64,000 nt of DNA from Flavobacterium panacagri (GTDB lineage Bacteria > Bacteroidota > Bacteroidia > Flavobacteriales > Flavobacteriaceae), in contig NZ_CP119766.1 of the NCBI RefSeq assembly GCF_030378165.1, forward strand, positions 2,666,001-2,730,000. Direction: 5' to 3'. The position numbers and the translations under genes were made by a program. Position 1 is the stretch's first letter. Each line of letters begins with the position of its first letter. The notes under the pieces were generated by a model that had not been told where the DNA came from, did not search any database, and worked only from the letters and a program-made list of their open reading frames with translations. This document shows positions 25,690-34,022 of the stretch, piece by piece.

Positions 25690-26829
25690 TTATATGCCTT
25701 TTACGCATCTAAAACCAACATGATTTGCAGCAGATCTAATTTCGCCTTTTCCTCTAGTTCCAACCATGTAGCGAGTGCAATATTGGTCAGTACATAAAAA
25801 GGAGCCGCCTCTATGTACTCGTTTTATTTCTGTAGGATCATTAGGGTCGTAATAAGCCTCTGGGCCTTTAGGGTTTTTAACTGTTTTGCCAGTTTCAGCT
25901 AATGATTTATAATAATCTACGCTGTACCAATCGTTTACCCACTCCCATACATTTCCGGCCATATCATATAAGCCATAAGCGTTAGGAGCAAATTGAGCTG
26001 TTGGTGCAATTCCTTTAAATCCATCTTCGCCTGTGTCTCCATCTTTAATAGGGAAGTGGCCTTGATAAATATTGGCTTGAAATTTTCCGTTTGGTTTTAA
26101 AGTATTTCCCCAAGCATATAGATTTCCCGTTTTACCACCGCGCGCTGCAAACTCCCATTCCGCTTCTGTAGGAAGTCTTTTTCCTGCCCATTTTGCATAA
26201 GCTGCAGCATCTTCGTAGACGACATGAACAACAGGATATTTTTCTTTTCCTTTGATGGTACTTTGAGGGCCTTCAGGATGTCTCCAGTCAGCACCAGGCT
26301 CGTAACGCCACCATTGCAAGAAATTATTAAAATTAACAGCAGATGGAGTAGGTGTAAATACAACAGAACCTGTTATTAAATCTTCTTCACTTGCCGTTGG
26401 AAATTCTTCTTTAGTTGGTTTTTGTTCTGCAACAGTTACATAACCAGTAGCTTTTACAAATTTTTCGAATTCTTCGTTAGTGACTTCTGTTTTATCCATA
26501 TAATAACCATCAACATATACACGATGAATTGGAGCAGCATCTTTGGTAACACCTTTTATACTGCACAAACTTTCGTCTTCAACATTACTTCCCATAGAGA
26601 ATTCTCCACCTGGAATCCAAACCATTCCTTCTGGTGTTTTTCCAGATGGTTTGTTTTTGTTTTCGATTGTTGGCTTAAATACAGATGGTTCTGAAGTATT
26701 TGGAGTTTCATGACAATCTGCAGTTGCTGCTATTTCTTTTTTAGGTACAATTAGTTTAGTGTAACCGTAAGCGAGTGAAATAATGGAAATCGTCAGTATA
26801 GCAAAAATCCAAAAGGTTTTATTTTTCAT
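25690..26829 (-). CDS. Membrane-anchored formylglycine-generating-enzyme family protein
   Basis: A 379-residue protein with an N-terminal membrane helix (residues 5-25) and a linker, followed by the SUMF1/FGE fold: GMVWIPGGEFSMGSN, KTEVTNEEFEKFV, YPVVHVVYEDAAAYAKWAGK, RLPTEAEWEFAARGG, GNVWEWVNDWY and RGGSFLCTDQYCTRY with GFRCV at the end. Cys346 and Cys351 have the spacing of the paired active-site cysteines of true formylglycine-generating enzymes, which most SUMF1-like proteins (for example the Gld lipoproteins) lack. No sulfatase with a C-x-P-x-R site is in this window. It probably acts in the periplasm. Confidence 0.88.
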   Translation of the reverse strand: MKNKTFWIFAILTISIISLAYGYTKLIVPKKEIAATADCHETPNTSEPSVFKPTIENKNKPSGKTPEGMVWIPGGEFSMGSNVEDESLCSIKGVTKDAAPIHRVYVDGYYMDKTEVTNEEFEKFVKATGYVTVAEQKPTKEEFPTASEEDLITGSVVFTPTPSAVNFNNFLQWWRYEPGADWRHPEGPQSTIKGKEKYPVVHVVYEDAAAYAKWAGKRLPTEAEWEFAARGGKTGNLYAWGNTLKPNGKFQANIYQGHFPIKDGDTGEDGFKGIAPTAQFAPNAYGLYDMAGNVWEWVNDWYSVDYYKSLAETGKTVKNPKGPEAYYDPNDPTEIKRVHRGGSFLCTDQYCTRYMVGTRGKGEIRSAANHVGFRCVKGI

Positions 26830-26929
26830 GGTTAATAGTTTTGATCTGAAATAATGGTTGTCAAATAGATGGGGTAAAATTATGAAAATAACTTTTAATA
26901 GTATATTAATTTTATAGAATTAATAAATA

Positions 26930-27913
26930 TTACTTGTCTTTCTCAACAAGAACAACTTCGTATTTGTTTTTTCCATCTATTTGGACAGGTTGATAATACG
27001 TTTCTCCAAATTTGATGTATTTGACATCGCCAACTGTAACTTCTTCACCGCCTTCTGGTAAATTTTCTACAATTGTGCCTGCCGTTGGAGCGACTACAGT
27101 ATACTTTTCGCCATCTTTTTCATAATAAGTGCCACCGTAGTAATAATTATTTACTGTTCCAGTATTAACAGTTTGTGCTCCGCTGGGGATATTGTTTACA
27201 GTTCCTCCTACAGGTGCGGGTACTGCCGTATAGCCTCCATTTGATGGCGCATACCAAACTCCTTGATCATAATGATATTGAGTGCTTTCTACGCTAACTA
27301 CAATTGCTGTTACGGCTAATGTAGCAACGAAAAAACCCCAAGGATGCCAGACTGGTCCCCAATAAAAAGGTCTGTATGGATGATAATAATAAGGATGGTA
27401 GCCGTAATATCGATAACCGCCATATGCATAAGGAGGACGAGTATAAACAACTGTATTTCTTCTTACAACTGTATTGCGATTATTGTTGATTGTAATATCT
27501 CTGCTTCGGTCTACATTTCTAGTATTGCCACTTATGTTGGTGTTTCTGTTACCAGTTCTATTATTGTTATTTCTATTGGCTGTTGCAGGTCTTGCTGTTT
27601 TGTTATTAGAATTAGCAGGTCTGGTAATTTTATTGTTAGAATTGGCAGGTCGTTGTATGCCACTACCGTTTGAACCAGGTCTTGTGGTTTGTGCAGGTCT
27701 TGCAGTTTGTACAGGACGAGTTGTTTGTGTGGGTCTTGCATGTGTTGCACCGCCAATATTTCCACCTCTATTGATACCGCCTCCGCCACCACGATGAGCG
27801 GCACCTCCGCCACCGCCTCGGCGCTGTGCAAAGCTATCTATTGAAATAAGGAAAAATGTCCCAATCAGGCACATAAGTGCCATAGTTCTTATTGTTTTGG
27901 ATATGTTTTTCAT
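26930..27913 (-). CDS. DUF6515-type Gly/Arg/Asn-rich exported protein
   Basis: The best start is the ATG at 27913 (MKNISKTIRTMALM), which places the signal peptide (ending SIDSFAQ) at the N-terminus and gives about 327 residues. A GGGGG-rich stretch follows, then a low-complexity basic region of TARPTQTTRP and RPANSNNK repeats, a tyrosine/proline-rich block (YYGYHPYYYHPYRP), a hydrophobic segment (FFVATLAVTAIVV) and a C-terminal beta-domain with two related halves (YYYGGTYYEKDGEKYTVV, VKYIKFGETYYQP). This matches the DUF6515 pattern. Function is unknown, and an envelope location is likely. Confidence 0.8.
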   Translation of the reverse strand: MKNISKTIRTMALMCLIGTFFLISIDSFAQRRGGGGGAAHRGGGGGINRGGNIGGATHARPTQTTRPVQTARPAQTTRPGSNGSGIQRPANSNNKITRPANSNNKTARPATANRNNNNRTGNRNTNISGNTRNVDRSRDITINNNRNTVVRRNTVVYTRPPYAYGGYRYYGYHPYYYHPYRPFYWGPVWHPWGFFVATLAVTAIVVSVESTQYHYDQGVWYAPSNGGYTAVPAPVGGTVNNIPSGAQTVNTGTVNNYYYGGTYYEKDGEKYTVVAPTAGTIVENLPEGGEEVTVGDVKYIKFGETYYQPVQIDGKNKYEVVLVEKDK

Positions 27914-28001
27914 TTTCAGCGATTTAAGTGAATTAAAGTTATGAAAAAAAAGGTTTCGTTTTTTGAAATAGGTCAAAAGTTTGATTTAGCTTTTTTTTGT
28001 T

Positions 28002-29219
28002 TTAAAGTGAAATATCCCATTGTATTCTAAAACGCCAGCCCTGTTCCAATGGCAACGTTTTATCTTGAAAACTGAAATAACTAACCTCAGACGTAAGTTT
28101 GTTTTTATGGCCTTTAAAAAACCAGTTAAAAGCCAGTGTCGATTCGTCTTGTCTATTCTGTCTTATGGAATAATCTGGCCGGTAAGAGGCATGTCTTCCA
28201 GCCATTTCCAAATGTTTGGGCCACCAATGAAACACATTATGAAAGAAGAATCCAGCCTGAACATAATAACCTTTCATTACGGTCATATCATTATTGTTGT
28301 ATTTATCTATAATTTCTTTGGTATGCCATTCGCTTTGCCAAGAAAAACCTTTGTACATAAAAGCCGTTTCTAAATTCCACTGATTGACTCTGTATTGCCC
28401 GGGAAGACCATCTTCAAATCCGTCTAGAGAACCTCCTCCAGCTTGAGAGAAACGAGTGTAAGGGCTTCGGTTGGTTATGGCAGAAAAGGCAATAATTGGA
28501 GTTGGTTTTTCGTGAAATTCTAAATCACAACCTTCAAAATCCAGAAATCTTCCTAGAAAATTCCATTGTGCTCTTCCAAAATACATTAGATTATTATCGT
28601 CATTGGAAGTGCTTCCGCGTCCTGTTCCTGTTAAAGCCGCGAACCAATAATTAAAATTGGCAATGCCGTTTCCTTTTAGATGACCGTACACTTCGGCTCC
28701 TAATTGTCTGTCAACCGTAAAAGGTCTATTAATAAGAGATCGTTCCACCATTTGCTGTTCGCCACTGCTAATGAAGCGTTCGCGGGTAAATTCTGTTTTC
28801 CATTGTCCGACTTTAAAACTTAAAAAATCCCATTTTTCAATCATAATTCTAAAATCAAGTAAATTAGACTGACTCAATTCATATTCCCAATAATACTTAA
28901 GCCAAGGTTCAAAAGCATGACCGCCGATTTTTAAGCGGGCACGATTTATTTTAAAAGTAGTTTTCGCATCTTGACTGTAATCATCATAAGTGAGAGGATC
29001 AGTGTCGTAAGGAGTAGAAAAACGAAATTGTAAACGGCTTTGAAGCTGAAATAAAAATTTATTATCTCTAGTTTGTAATTCAATTCCTTTACTTCCATAT
29101 CGAACATTCATCAGTTTTGTAGTGTCTTTTTCTTGTTGAGATATTCCTCTCCAACTGATAAGAAGCAGTGCAAGTAAAAGAAACGCTTTAGGATGAATTG
29201 TTTTTTGCGAGTTGGACAT
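28002..29219 (-). CDS. Phosphate-selective-porin-like outer-membrane protein
   Basis: A 405-residue protein with a signal peptide (ending GISQ) and alternating-residue beta strands throughout. Internal motifs are of the OprP/OprO porin family (FKINRARLKIGGHAFEPWLK, FKVGQWKTEFTRERF, LINRPFTVDRQLGAEVYG), and it ends with an amphipathic strand RFRIQWDISL. Such porins pass anions or small solutes. The next gene downstream is unrelated, and the preceding beta-barrel gene lies 38 bp away in the same direction, so the two are probably co-expressed. Confidence 0.87.
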   Translation of the reverse strand: MSNSQKTIHPKAFLLLALLLISWRGISQQEKDTTKLMNVRYGSKGIELQTRDNKFLFQLQSRLQFRFSTPYDTDPLTYDDYSQDAKTTFKINRARLKIGGHAFEPWLKYYWEYELSQSNLLDFRIMIEKWDFLSFKVGQWKTEFTRERFISSGEQQMVERSLINRPFTVDRQLGAEVYGHLKGNGIANFNYWFAALTGTGRGSTSNDDNNLMYFGRAQWNFLGRFLDFEGCDLEFHEKPTPIIAFSAITNRSPYTRFSQAGGGSLDGFEDGLPGQYRVNQWNLETAFMYKGFSWQSEWHTKEIIDKYNNNDMTVMKGYYVQAGFFFHNVFHWWPKHLEMAGRHASYRPDYSIRQNRQDESTLAFNWFFKGHKNKLTSEVSYFSFQDKTLPLEQGWRFRIQWDISL

Positions 29220-29257
29220 AAGTTTATCGGATTGTATTTCTAACTTGTTTTATAAAT

Positions 29258-29854
29258 CTATTCTTTTCCAAAGTTTTTGGCAATTCCTAATCCAATTCCC
29301 CAGCTGTCGTAAGCATTCCATTTAAAGTCATAACTTACTGTGCCGAAAATTTCCCAGCCTTTTGGCAGTTCATAACCATATTCTGCTCCAGCGCGGGTTA
29401 AGAAAAAATTTTCTTCTTTTGCAAATTCTCCTCCAAAACCTAAAAGAAAACTCCAGTGTTCATTTGGTTTATAGATTCCCATTAGAGCAGGGGCGATTGG
29501 ATAACTTCTTTCAACAGTTTCTTTGTCCTCCCCACTGGCAAGATTTTTTTCGACTTTGAATTTTTCAATTATAAAGTCGGTATGAAGACCGATTGCCCAT
29601 TTTTCGTGAAACTGAAAAGTATAATCCAATCCCCATGCAGGAAGGCTTAAAACTTCACGATTTCCTTCGTCATCACGACCTTCAAAAACATGCACATGAT
29701 TGATCGAAAGTCCAATTTGATGATGTGGACTGAAACTCTTTTCTTTGTTTTCTTGAGCTGTAATGTTTGAATAACCGGATAAAAAGAAAAAAGTGACCAG
29801 AAGAAATATTTTTCTAAACCAATTATAAATTCTTCCTGTTGTTTCATTTAGCAT
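29258..29854 (-). CDS. Small outer-membrane beta-barrel protein
   Basis: The start at the ATG at 29854 (MLNETTGRIYNWFRK) puts the signal sequence (FLLVTFFFLSGYSNITAQ) in the usual place and gives 198 residues. The mature protein is a run of beta strands (QIGLSINHVHVFEGRDDEG, YTFQFHEKWAIGLHTDFI, WSFLLGFGGEFAKEENFFLT, GIGLGIAKNF) as in eight-stranded outer-membrane barrels. No substrate motif is visible. It lies directly upstream of the porin gene. Confidence 0.75.
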   Translation of the reverse strand: MLNETTGRIYNWFRKIFLLVTFFFLSGYSNITAQENKEKSFSPHHQIGLSINHVHVFEGRDDEGNREVLSLPAWGLDYTFQFHEKWAIGLHTDFIIEKFKVEKNLASGEDKETVERSYPIAPALMGIYKPNEHWSFLLGFGGEFAKEENFFLTRAGAEYGYELPKGWEIFGTVSYDFKWNAYDSWGIGLGIAKNFGKE

Positions 29855-30112
29855 AACTTTCAATTTTTGAAATGAAAAATAGTCACAAGATGTTTTTCTT
29901 AAATGTCTCAAAATTAAATAATAAAAAATCCAAAGAAGCTTATCGAAAGCCTTGAAGTGGTTTCATTTTATAATTTGCAACATCAAAAAAGTCTTTTCTG
30001 TAATGGTTTGAGCTTTAAGAAATAGTAATCTCTTTTGAAGACATTTTAAAGAATTGAACAAAATCGAAATTATTTGTTGGAGCAATTAAGTACCTTTTTA
30101 AACTATAATATT

Positions 30113-30120
30113 TAAATTTG
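30113..30120 (+). promoter_or_regulatory. -7 promoter box of pyrD
   Basis: TAAATTTG fits TAnnTTTG and lies 25 bp before the pyrD ATG. Confidence 0.45.
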
Positions 30121-30145
30121 CACCCAAAATAACACCAACACACTC

Positions 30146-31180
30146 ATGTATAAATTGATAATTCGTCCGATACTTTTTTGGTTTGATCCAGAAGAAGTGC
30201 ATTACTTTACTTTTTCATTCGTTAAATTCATTTCAAAAATCCCAGGAGTTTCGGCAATTATAAGATCAATTTATGAGGTAAAAGATTCTCGATTGGAAAG
30301 AGAAGTTTTCGGAATCAAATTCAAAAATCCAGTTGGACTTGCAGCTGGTTTTGATAAAGATGCAAAGCTTTACAAAGAATTAGGCGATTTTGGTTTTGGT
30401 TTTATCGAAATCGGAACGGTAACTCCGGTTGGACAAGAAGGAAATCCGAAAAAACGTTTGTTCCGTTTAAAAGAAGATCAGGCGATTATTAACCGAATGG
30501 GATTTAATAATGGCGGCGTTCTAGAAGCTGTGGAGCGTTTGAAGAAAAATTCGGGAGTTTTAATTGGAGGAAATATTGGAAAAAACAAAGTAACGGATAA
30601 CGAAGATGCGGTTAAAGATTACATCATTTGTTTTGATGCTTTGTATGATCATGTTGATTATTTTGTGGTAAACGTAAGTTCTCCAAACACTCCGAATCTA
30701 AGAGCGTTGCAAGATAAAGAACCTTTGACAGCTTTATTGCAGACTTTGCAGGATAGAAATGTTGAAAAACAAAAAACAAGCACGCAGAAAGCAAAACCAA
30801 TTTTATTAAAAATCGCTCCAGATCTTACAGATGAGCAATTGTTAGATATTATTGATATTGTAAAAACTACTCAGATTGCAGGTGTAATTGCAACCAATAC
30901 AACCATTTCCAGAGAAGGTCTGCAATCTTCTAATCAGTCTGAAACGGGTGGATTGTCTGGAAAACCATTAACAAAACGTTCTACTGAAGTAATTCGCTTT
31001 CTTTCGGAAAAAAGCAATAAAGCATTTCCAATTATTGGAGTAGGAGGAATTCACTCCGCAGATGATGCCATCGAAAAACTAAATGCAGGAGCAAGTTTGG
31101 TACAATTGTACACTGGTTTTATTTACGAAGGGCCAGCGTTGATCAAAGCAATTAATAAGAAAGTTTTAGGAAAGCTGTAA
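30146..31180 (+). CDS. pyrD: Dihydroorotate dehydrogenase (quinone), class 2
   Basis: A 344-residue flavoenzyme of pyrimidine synthesis. The N-terminal 40 residues ([16 protein letters not shown]) form the membrane-associated helical part of class 2 enzymes. The barrel shows [57 protein letters not shown] with the catalytic Ser and [30 protein letters not shown]. It oxidises dihydroorotate with quinone at the inner membrane. Its last 15 bp overlap the 3' end of the convergent DUF3307 gene. Confidence 0.97.
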   Translation: MYKLIIRPILFWFDPEEVHYFTFSFVKFISKIPGVSAIIRSIYEVKDSRLEREVFGIKFKNPVGLAAGFDKDAKLYKELGDFGFGFIEIGTVTPVGQEGNPKKRLFRLKEDQAIINRMGFNNGGVLEAVERLKKNSGVLIGGNIGKNKVTDNEDAVKDYIICFDALYDHVDYFVVNVSSPNTPNLRALQDKEPLTALLQTLQDRNVEKQKTSTQKAKPILLKIAPDLTDEQLLDIIDIVKTTQIAGVIATNTTISREGLQSSNQSETGGLSGKPLTKRSTEVIRFLSEKSNKAFPIIGVGGIHSADDAIEKLNAGASLVQLYTGFIYEGPALIKAINKKVLGKL

Positions 31181-31879
31181 AAGCATTTGAACCAATAATC
31201 CAGCGAGAATTGCAATTCCAAAACTGATTAATGTGCCGATTAAAACATATTCGGTCAACTTTCGGTCTTTGGCTTCTTTTAAATCGCCAAATCTAAAAAT
31301 GGATTTGGCAGCCAATAAAAATCCGATTGCTTCGAAATGATTCGTCAAGATAAATCCGAAAACGAATAAACGTTCCAGGATTCCGATATAATTTCCTGCA
31401 GCGACTAATGAGTTGTCCTGATTATTGATTTTGCTCTCAGGTGCCCAGATTGAAATTATGGTTTTAATAAAAATGGACGTTGGTTTGGTAAGGAGCAAAA
31501 TACCAGTCACAAAAATCCAAAACAGATTATCCTGCCAAAAATAAGGGAGACTTTTGTTTTCATATAAAAGTACAATGCCAATTAAAACTAAAATATGAGC
31601 AATTTGATCCACTACAAACCAAGTGCGTTTGTTTTTCTTTTTTTGAAAATTTAGTTTGATCAAATCAATGATGCCATGCGTTACCGAGATTAAAACGGCG
31701 TAAGGAATAAAACGGATTTCGCCGGCTAGAATTGCGGCTAAAACTCCATGCAGCAAAATGTGAATATATAAGTAAATACTTTTATGTTTTTTGGTTTCTT
31801 TATGCGCAACCCAAGTTCCCGGCTGCCAGATAAAATCACCTAATAAATGCGCTAAAAGTAGTTTTACGAATAAAATCAT
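31166..31879 (-). CDS. DUF3307 multi-pass membrane protein
   Basis: A 237-residue inner-membrane protein with about six hydrophobic segments. The N-terminus [22 protein letters not shown] is the diagnostic DUF3307 start (H-x-x-x-D-x-x-x-Q). [11 protein letters not shown] further on adds another polar pair within a helix. The function of the family is unknown. Its start overlaps the stop of the SatD-like gene by four bases (ATGA), so the two are translationally coupled. The same pairing is frequent in other bacteria, which suggests a shared function. Confidence 0.85.
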   Translation of the reverse strand: MILFVKLLLAHLLGDFIWQPGTWVAHKETKKHKSIYLYIHILLHGVLAAILAGEIRFIPYAVLISVTHGIIDLIKLNFQKKKNKRTWFVVDQIAHILVLIGIVLLYENKSLPYFWQDNLFWIFVTGILLLTKPTSIFIKTIISIWAPESKINNQDNSLVAAGNYIGILERLFVFGFILTNHFEAIGFLLAAKSIFRFGDLKEAKDRKLTEYVLIGTLISFGIAILAGLLVQMLLQLS

Positions 31880-32496
31880 AAGGCTGTAAGTTGTTTTATT
31901 TGAGTTCTAAAATATCGATCTAAATTCATAACTAAATCAAATTGAGCACGTTTTTGTCTTCGGCTCACGGCAGCTTGATTGATACCCAGTTTTTGTCCCA
32001 GTTCTTCTTGCGAAAGTGTAGGATTTTCTATTGCTATGGCAACAAATTCTGCGGATTGTACTAGCCAGCTGTCCATAAAAGTTAACGCCAATTGCAGCAT
32101 TAAATTGAGTTTCTCGTCAAAATTAGTATCTCCTGTTCGCAGTGCCAAAGTAACTTTCTGTTTTTTTAATGTTTCAAAAAGTTCTCCAGAATGAATAAAA
32201 GCCGAACCATTGCTTTCGGATATTTTTGCTGCATTATGTGTTTTATCTCCAAAACCAATACTCATCCTCGCGTCTGATTTTATGGCACGTAAACGAGCCT
32301 TAATTAAAATAGCAGCCAACAAGGCTTCTTCAGGATTAGAAACTTCTATCTGGAATTCATCACCGCGATATACTTCCCATTGACTTGGCGTAGCACCAAA
32401 CGGAGCTAGAATCTTTTTTAAATCTTCCACCCAATGTTCTGATTTCTGCTGTCTTGATCCAATTATATCTCCCGTAATTACACTAGTCATAATCAA
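31876..32496 (-). CDS. SatD-family protein with C-terminal helix-turn-helix
   Basis: A 206-residue protein. Residues 4-90 are a SatD-type domain: SVITGDIIGSR (first strand with an acidic residue), YRGDEFQIEV and, after a helix with LIKARLRAIK, ARMSIGFGD. These are the order and spacing of GGDEF/class-III-cyclase landmarks, which suggests a cyclase-like fold (my inference). Residues 160-190 form a helix-turn-helix (LSQEELGQKLGINQAAVSRRQ). ATG codons exist at 32496 and 32490. Upstream lies an array of eight phased half-sites that overlaps its likely promoter, so autoregulation is plausible. Confidence 0.82.
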   Translation of the reverse strand: MIMTSVITGDIIGSRQQKSEHWVEDLKKILAPFGATPSQWEVYRGDEFQIEVSNPEEALLAAILIKARLRAIKSDARMSIGFGDKTHNAAKISESNGSAFIHSGELFETLKKQKVTLALRTGDTNFDEKLNLMLQLALTFMDSWLVQSAEFVAIAIENPTLSQEELGQKLGINQAAVSRRQKRAQFDLVMNLDRYFRTQIKQLTAL

Positions 32497-32522
32497 ATAT
32501 AATTAAAAAATAATAAACTTTC

Positions 32523-32626
32523 TATTACAAATATAAGTAATAAAATTAATTATTACGTTTTTTGGTAATATTATAAAATATTACATTTTTGTGTAATAAT
32601 CTAATGTATTACGATATTGAGTAATA
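32523..32626. repeat. Eight alternating GTAATA/TATTAC half-sites with exact 14-bp period
   Basis: Hexamers begin at 32523, 32537, 32551, 32565, 32579, 32593, 32607 and 32621 and read TATTAC and GTAATA in strict alternation. Every step is exactly 14 bp, leaving 8-bp AT-rich spacers that are unrelated to each other. Each half-site is therefore in an identical palindrome with both neighbours. The array fills the middle of the 202-bp region between the divergent SatD-like and HMG-CoA-lyase-like genes and covers the SatD-like gene's likely -7 box. It is probably an operator array for cooperative protein binding. Confidence 0.9.
32528..32535 (-). promoter_or_regulatory. -7 promoter box of the SatD-like gene, inside the half-site array
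   Basis: TATATTTG on the minus strand fits TAnnTTTG exactly. It lies between the first and second half-sites of the array, 31 bp before the SatD-like start, so protein on the array would cover it. Confidence 0.45.
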
Positions 32627-32698
32627 ATAGCATTCTCTAAAATTCTCTTTTATTTCTTTAAAAAAGAAACTACCTTAGCTTTTACAAAAGAATAAGCT

Positions 32699-33565
32699 TT
32701 GAATAAAGAAATCAAAATCATTGAATGTCCCAGAGATGCCATGCAAGGCATAAGAGATTTTATTCCGATCCAAAATAAAGTTTCCTATATACAGGCTTTG
32801 CTTAGAGTAGGTTTTGATACGATTGATTTCGGGAGTTTTGTTTCTCCAAAAGCAATTCCGCAGATGCAGGATACTGCAGCAGTTTTAGAACAGCTGGATT
32901 TGTCTCAGACGACTAGTAAACTGCTGTCCATTATTGCTAATACGCAAGGAGCAGTAACGGCCTCCGAATACGAACAGATTCAATATCTTGGATTTCCATT
33001 TTCTATTTCAGAGAATTTCCAGATGCGTAACACACATAAAACTATTGCAGAATCATTGGTTACATTAGAAGAAATTCTGGAAGTTGCCGATAAAAAAAGT
33101 AAAGAAGTTGTAACTTATCTTTCCATGGGGTTTGGGAACCCTTACGGAGATCCGTGGAATGTAGAAATAGTAGCAGAATGGACAGAAAAGCTTGCCGGAA
33201 TGGGCGTTAAGATTCTTTCACTTTCTGATACTGTTGGAACTTCTACGCCAGAAGTCATTACGTATTTGTTTTCTCATTTAATTCCGAAATACCCGAAAAT
33301 TGAATTTGGAGCCCATTTGCATACCACACCAGATACTTGGTTCGAAAAAATTGATGCAGCAGCAAAAGCCGGCTGTACACGTTTTGACGGTGCAATCCAA
33401 GGATTTGGAGGCTGTCCAATGGCAACCGATAAGTTAACGGGTAATATGCCCACAGAAAAACTGATTTCCTATTTTACTGCAAACAAAGAACATACTGGTT
33501 TAAACTCTTTAAGCTTTGAAAGCGCTTATAATGAAGCCTCAAAATTGTTTGGAAAGTTTCATTAA
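32699..33565 (+). CDS. Hydroxymethylglutaryl-CoA lyase-like protein
   Basis: A 288-residue DRE-TIM aldolase started by TTG at 32699. IIECPRDAMQGIRDFIP holds the catalytic Arg-Asp of the family, FDTIDFGSFVSPKAIPQMQDT follows in two blocks, MGFGNPYGDPW and LSLSDTVGTSTPE lie mid-barrel, and GAHLHTTPD and QGFGGCPMATDKLTGN hold the metal-binding His and active-site Cys. It should split HMG-CoA to acetoacetate and acetyl-CoA in leucine breakdown. The last 24 bp, including the stop, are repeated 379 bp downstream. Confidence 0.9.
   Translation: MNKEIKIIECPRDAMQGIRDFIPIQNKVSYIQALLRVGFDTIDFGSFVSPKAIPQMQDTAAVLEQLDLSQTTSKLLSIIANTQGAVTASEYEQIQYLGFPFSISENFQMRNTHKTIAESLVTLEEILEVADKKSKEVVTYLSMGFGNPYGDPWNVEIVAEWTEKLAGMGVKILSLSDTVGTSTPEVITYLFSHLIPKYPKIEFGAHLHTTPDTWFEKIDAAAKAGCTRFDGAIQGFGGCPMATDKLTGNMPTEKLISYFTANKEHTGLNSLSFESAYNEASKLFGKFH
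33542..33565 (+). repeat. 24-bp direct repeat, left copy (3' end of the HMG-CoA-lyase-like gene)
   Basis: These bases encode the last seven residues (KLFGKFH) and stop of the lyase. They are repeated without mismatch at 33921-33944, and the two copies bracket one small gene. Confidence 0.9.
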
Positions 33566-33578
33566 AAAGCATTGAGAT

Positions 33579-33905
33579 ATGAATGATTTTGAACTTTGGT
33601 TAGAATTTGAAGAAGTTGATCCAGAAAATTGGAAGAAAGAGAATGACTTTTGCAATATACATGTAATAATGAAAGATGGTAGACGATATGGAATAAATGT
33701 TTGGACATACGATTTTTTAAAAACAATAGTAGAATACGATAAAAAGCAAGGAGATAATCTAAATGGCTTATATCAAGTTCCTCCTGATTTATTTGTTAAA
33801 GAATTGTCTAGGGATTGTATCGAAAAAACAATTAACGATCTATTGAAAATTGGAAATTTAGAAGAAGTATTAAATTCTAGTATAGTTTCAAAAGATAGTG
33901 AATAA
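33579..33905 (+). CDS. Small orphan protein of unknown function in a repeat-flanked cassette
   Basis: A 108-residue acidic soluble protein that I do not recognise. It begins MNDFELWLEFEEVDPENWK, has a beta-hairpin NIHVIMKDGRRYGINVW, then YDFLKTIVEYDKKQG and a C-terminal helix CIEKTINDLLKIG. Size, acidity and isolated position recall small immunity-type proteins, but no toxin gene is near and I assign no function. It lies 13 bp after the lyase stop and is bracketed by perfect 24-bp copies of the lyase's 3' end, so it was probably inserted there. Confidence 0.7.
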   Translation: MNDFELWLEFEEVDPENWKKENDFCNIHVIMKDGRRYGINVWTYDFLKTIVEYDKKQGDNLNGLYQVPPDLFVKELSRDCIEKTINDLLKIGNLEEVLNSSIVSKDSE

Positions 33906-33920
33906 TTCTCACTTACTCGG

Positions 33921-33944
33921 AAATTGTTTGGAAAGTTTCATTAA
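33921..33944 (+). repeat. 24-bp direct repeat, right copy (displaced 3' end of the lyase gene)
   Basis: This is identical to 33542-33565, the coding end of the lyase gene, but here it is not part of a gene. The 379-bp interval between the copies is the apparent insert. Confidence 0.9.
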
Positions 33945-34022
33945 TTAATAGTTATATTTACCTACCTTAGATAATGATTGTAAACATTAAGCGTTACATT
34001 TAATGTTGAAATAGTATTTGCC

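Noticed and set aside
27344..27797. Two plus-strand frames rich in Ile/Val/Leu within the DUF6515 gene
   Set aside because: They are antisense shadows of the low-complexity Arg/Pro/Asn coding region.
32523..32626. The half-site array as a CRISPR or replication iteron array
   Set aside because: The repeated unit is only 6 bp, alternates in orientation, has 8-bp spacers and no cas or rep gene nearby. It fits an operator array better.
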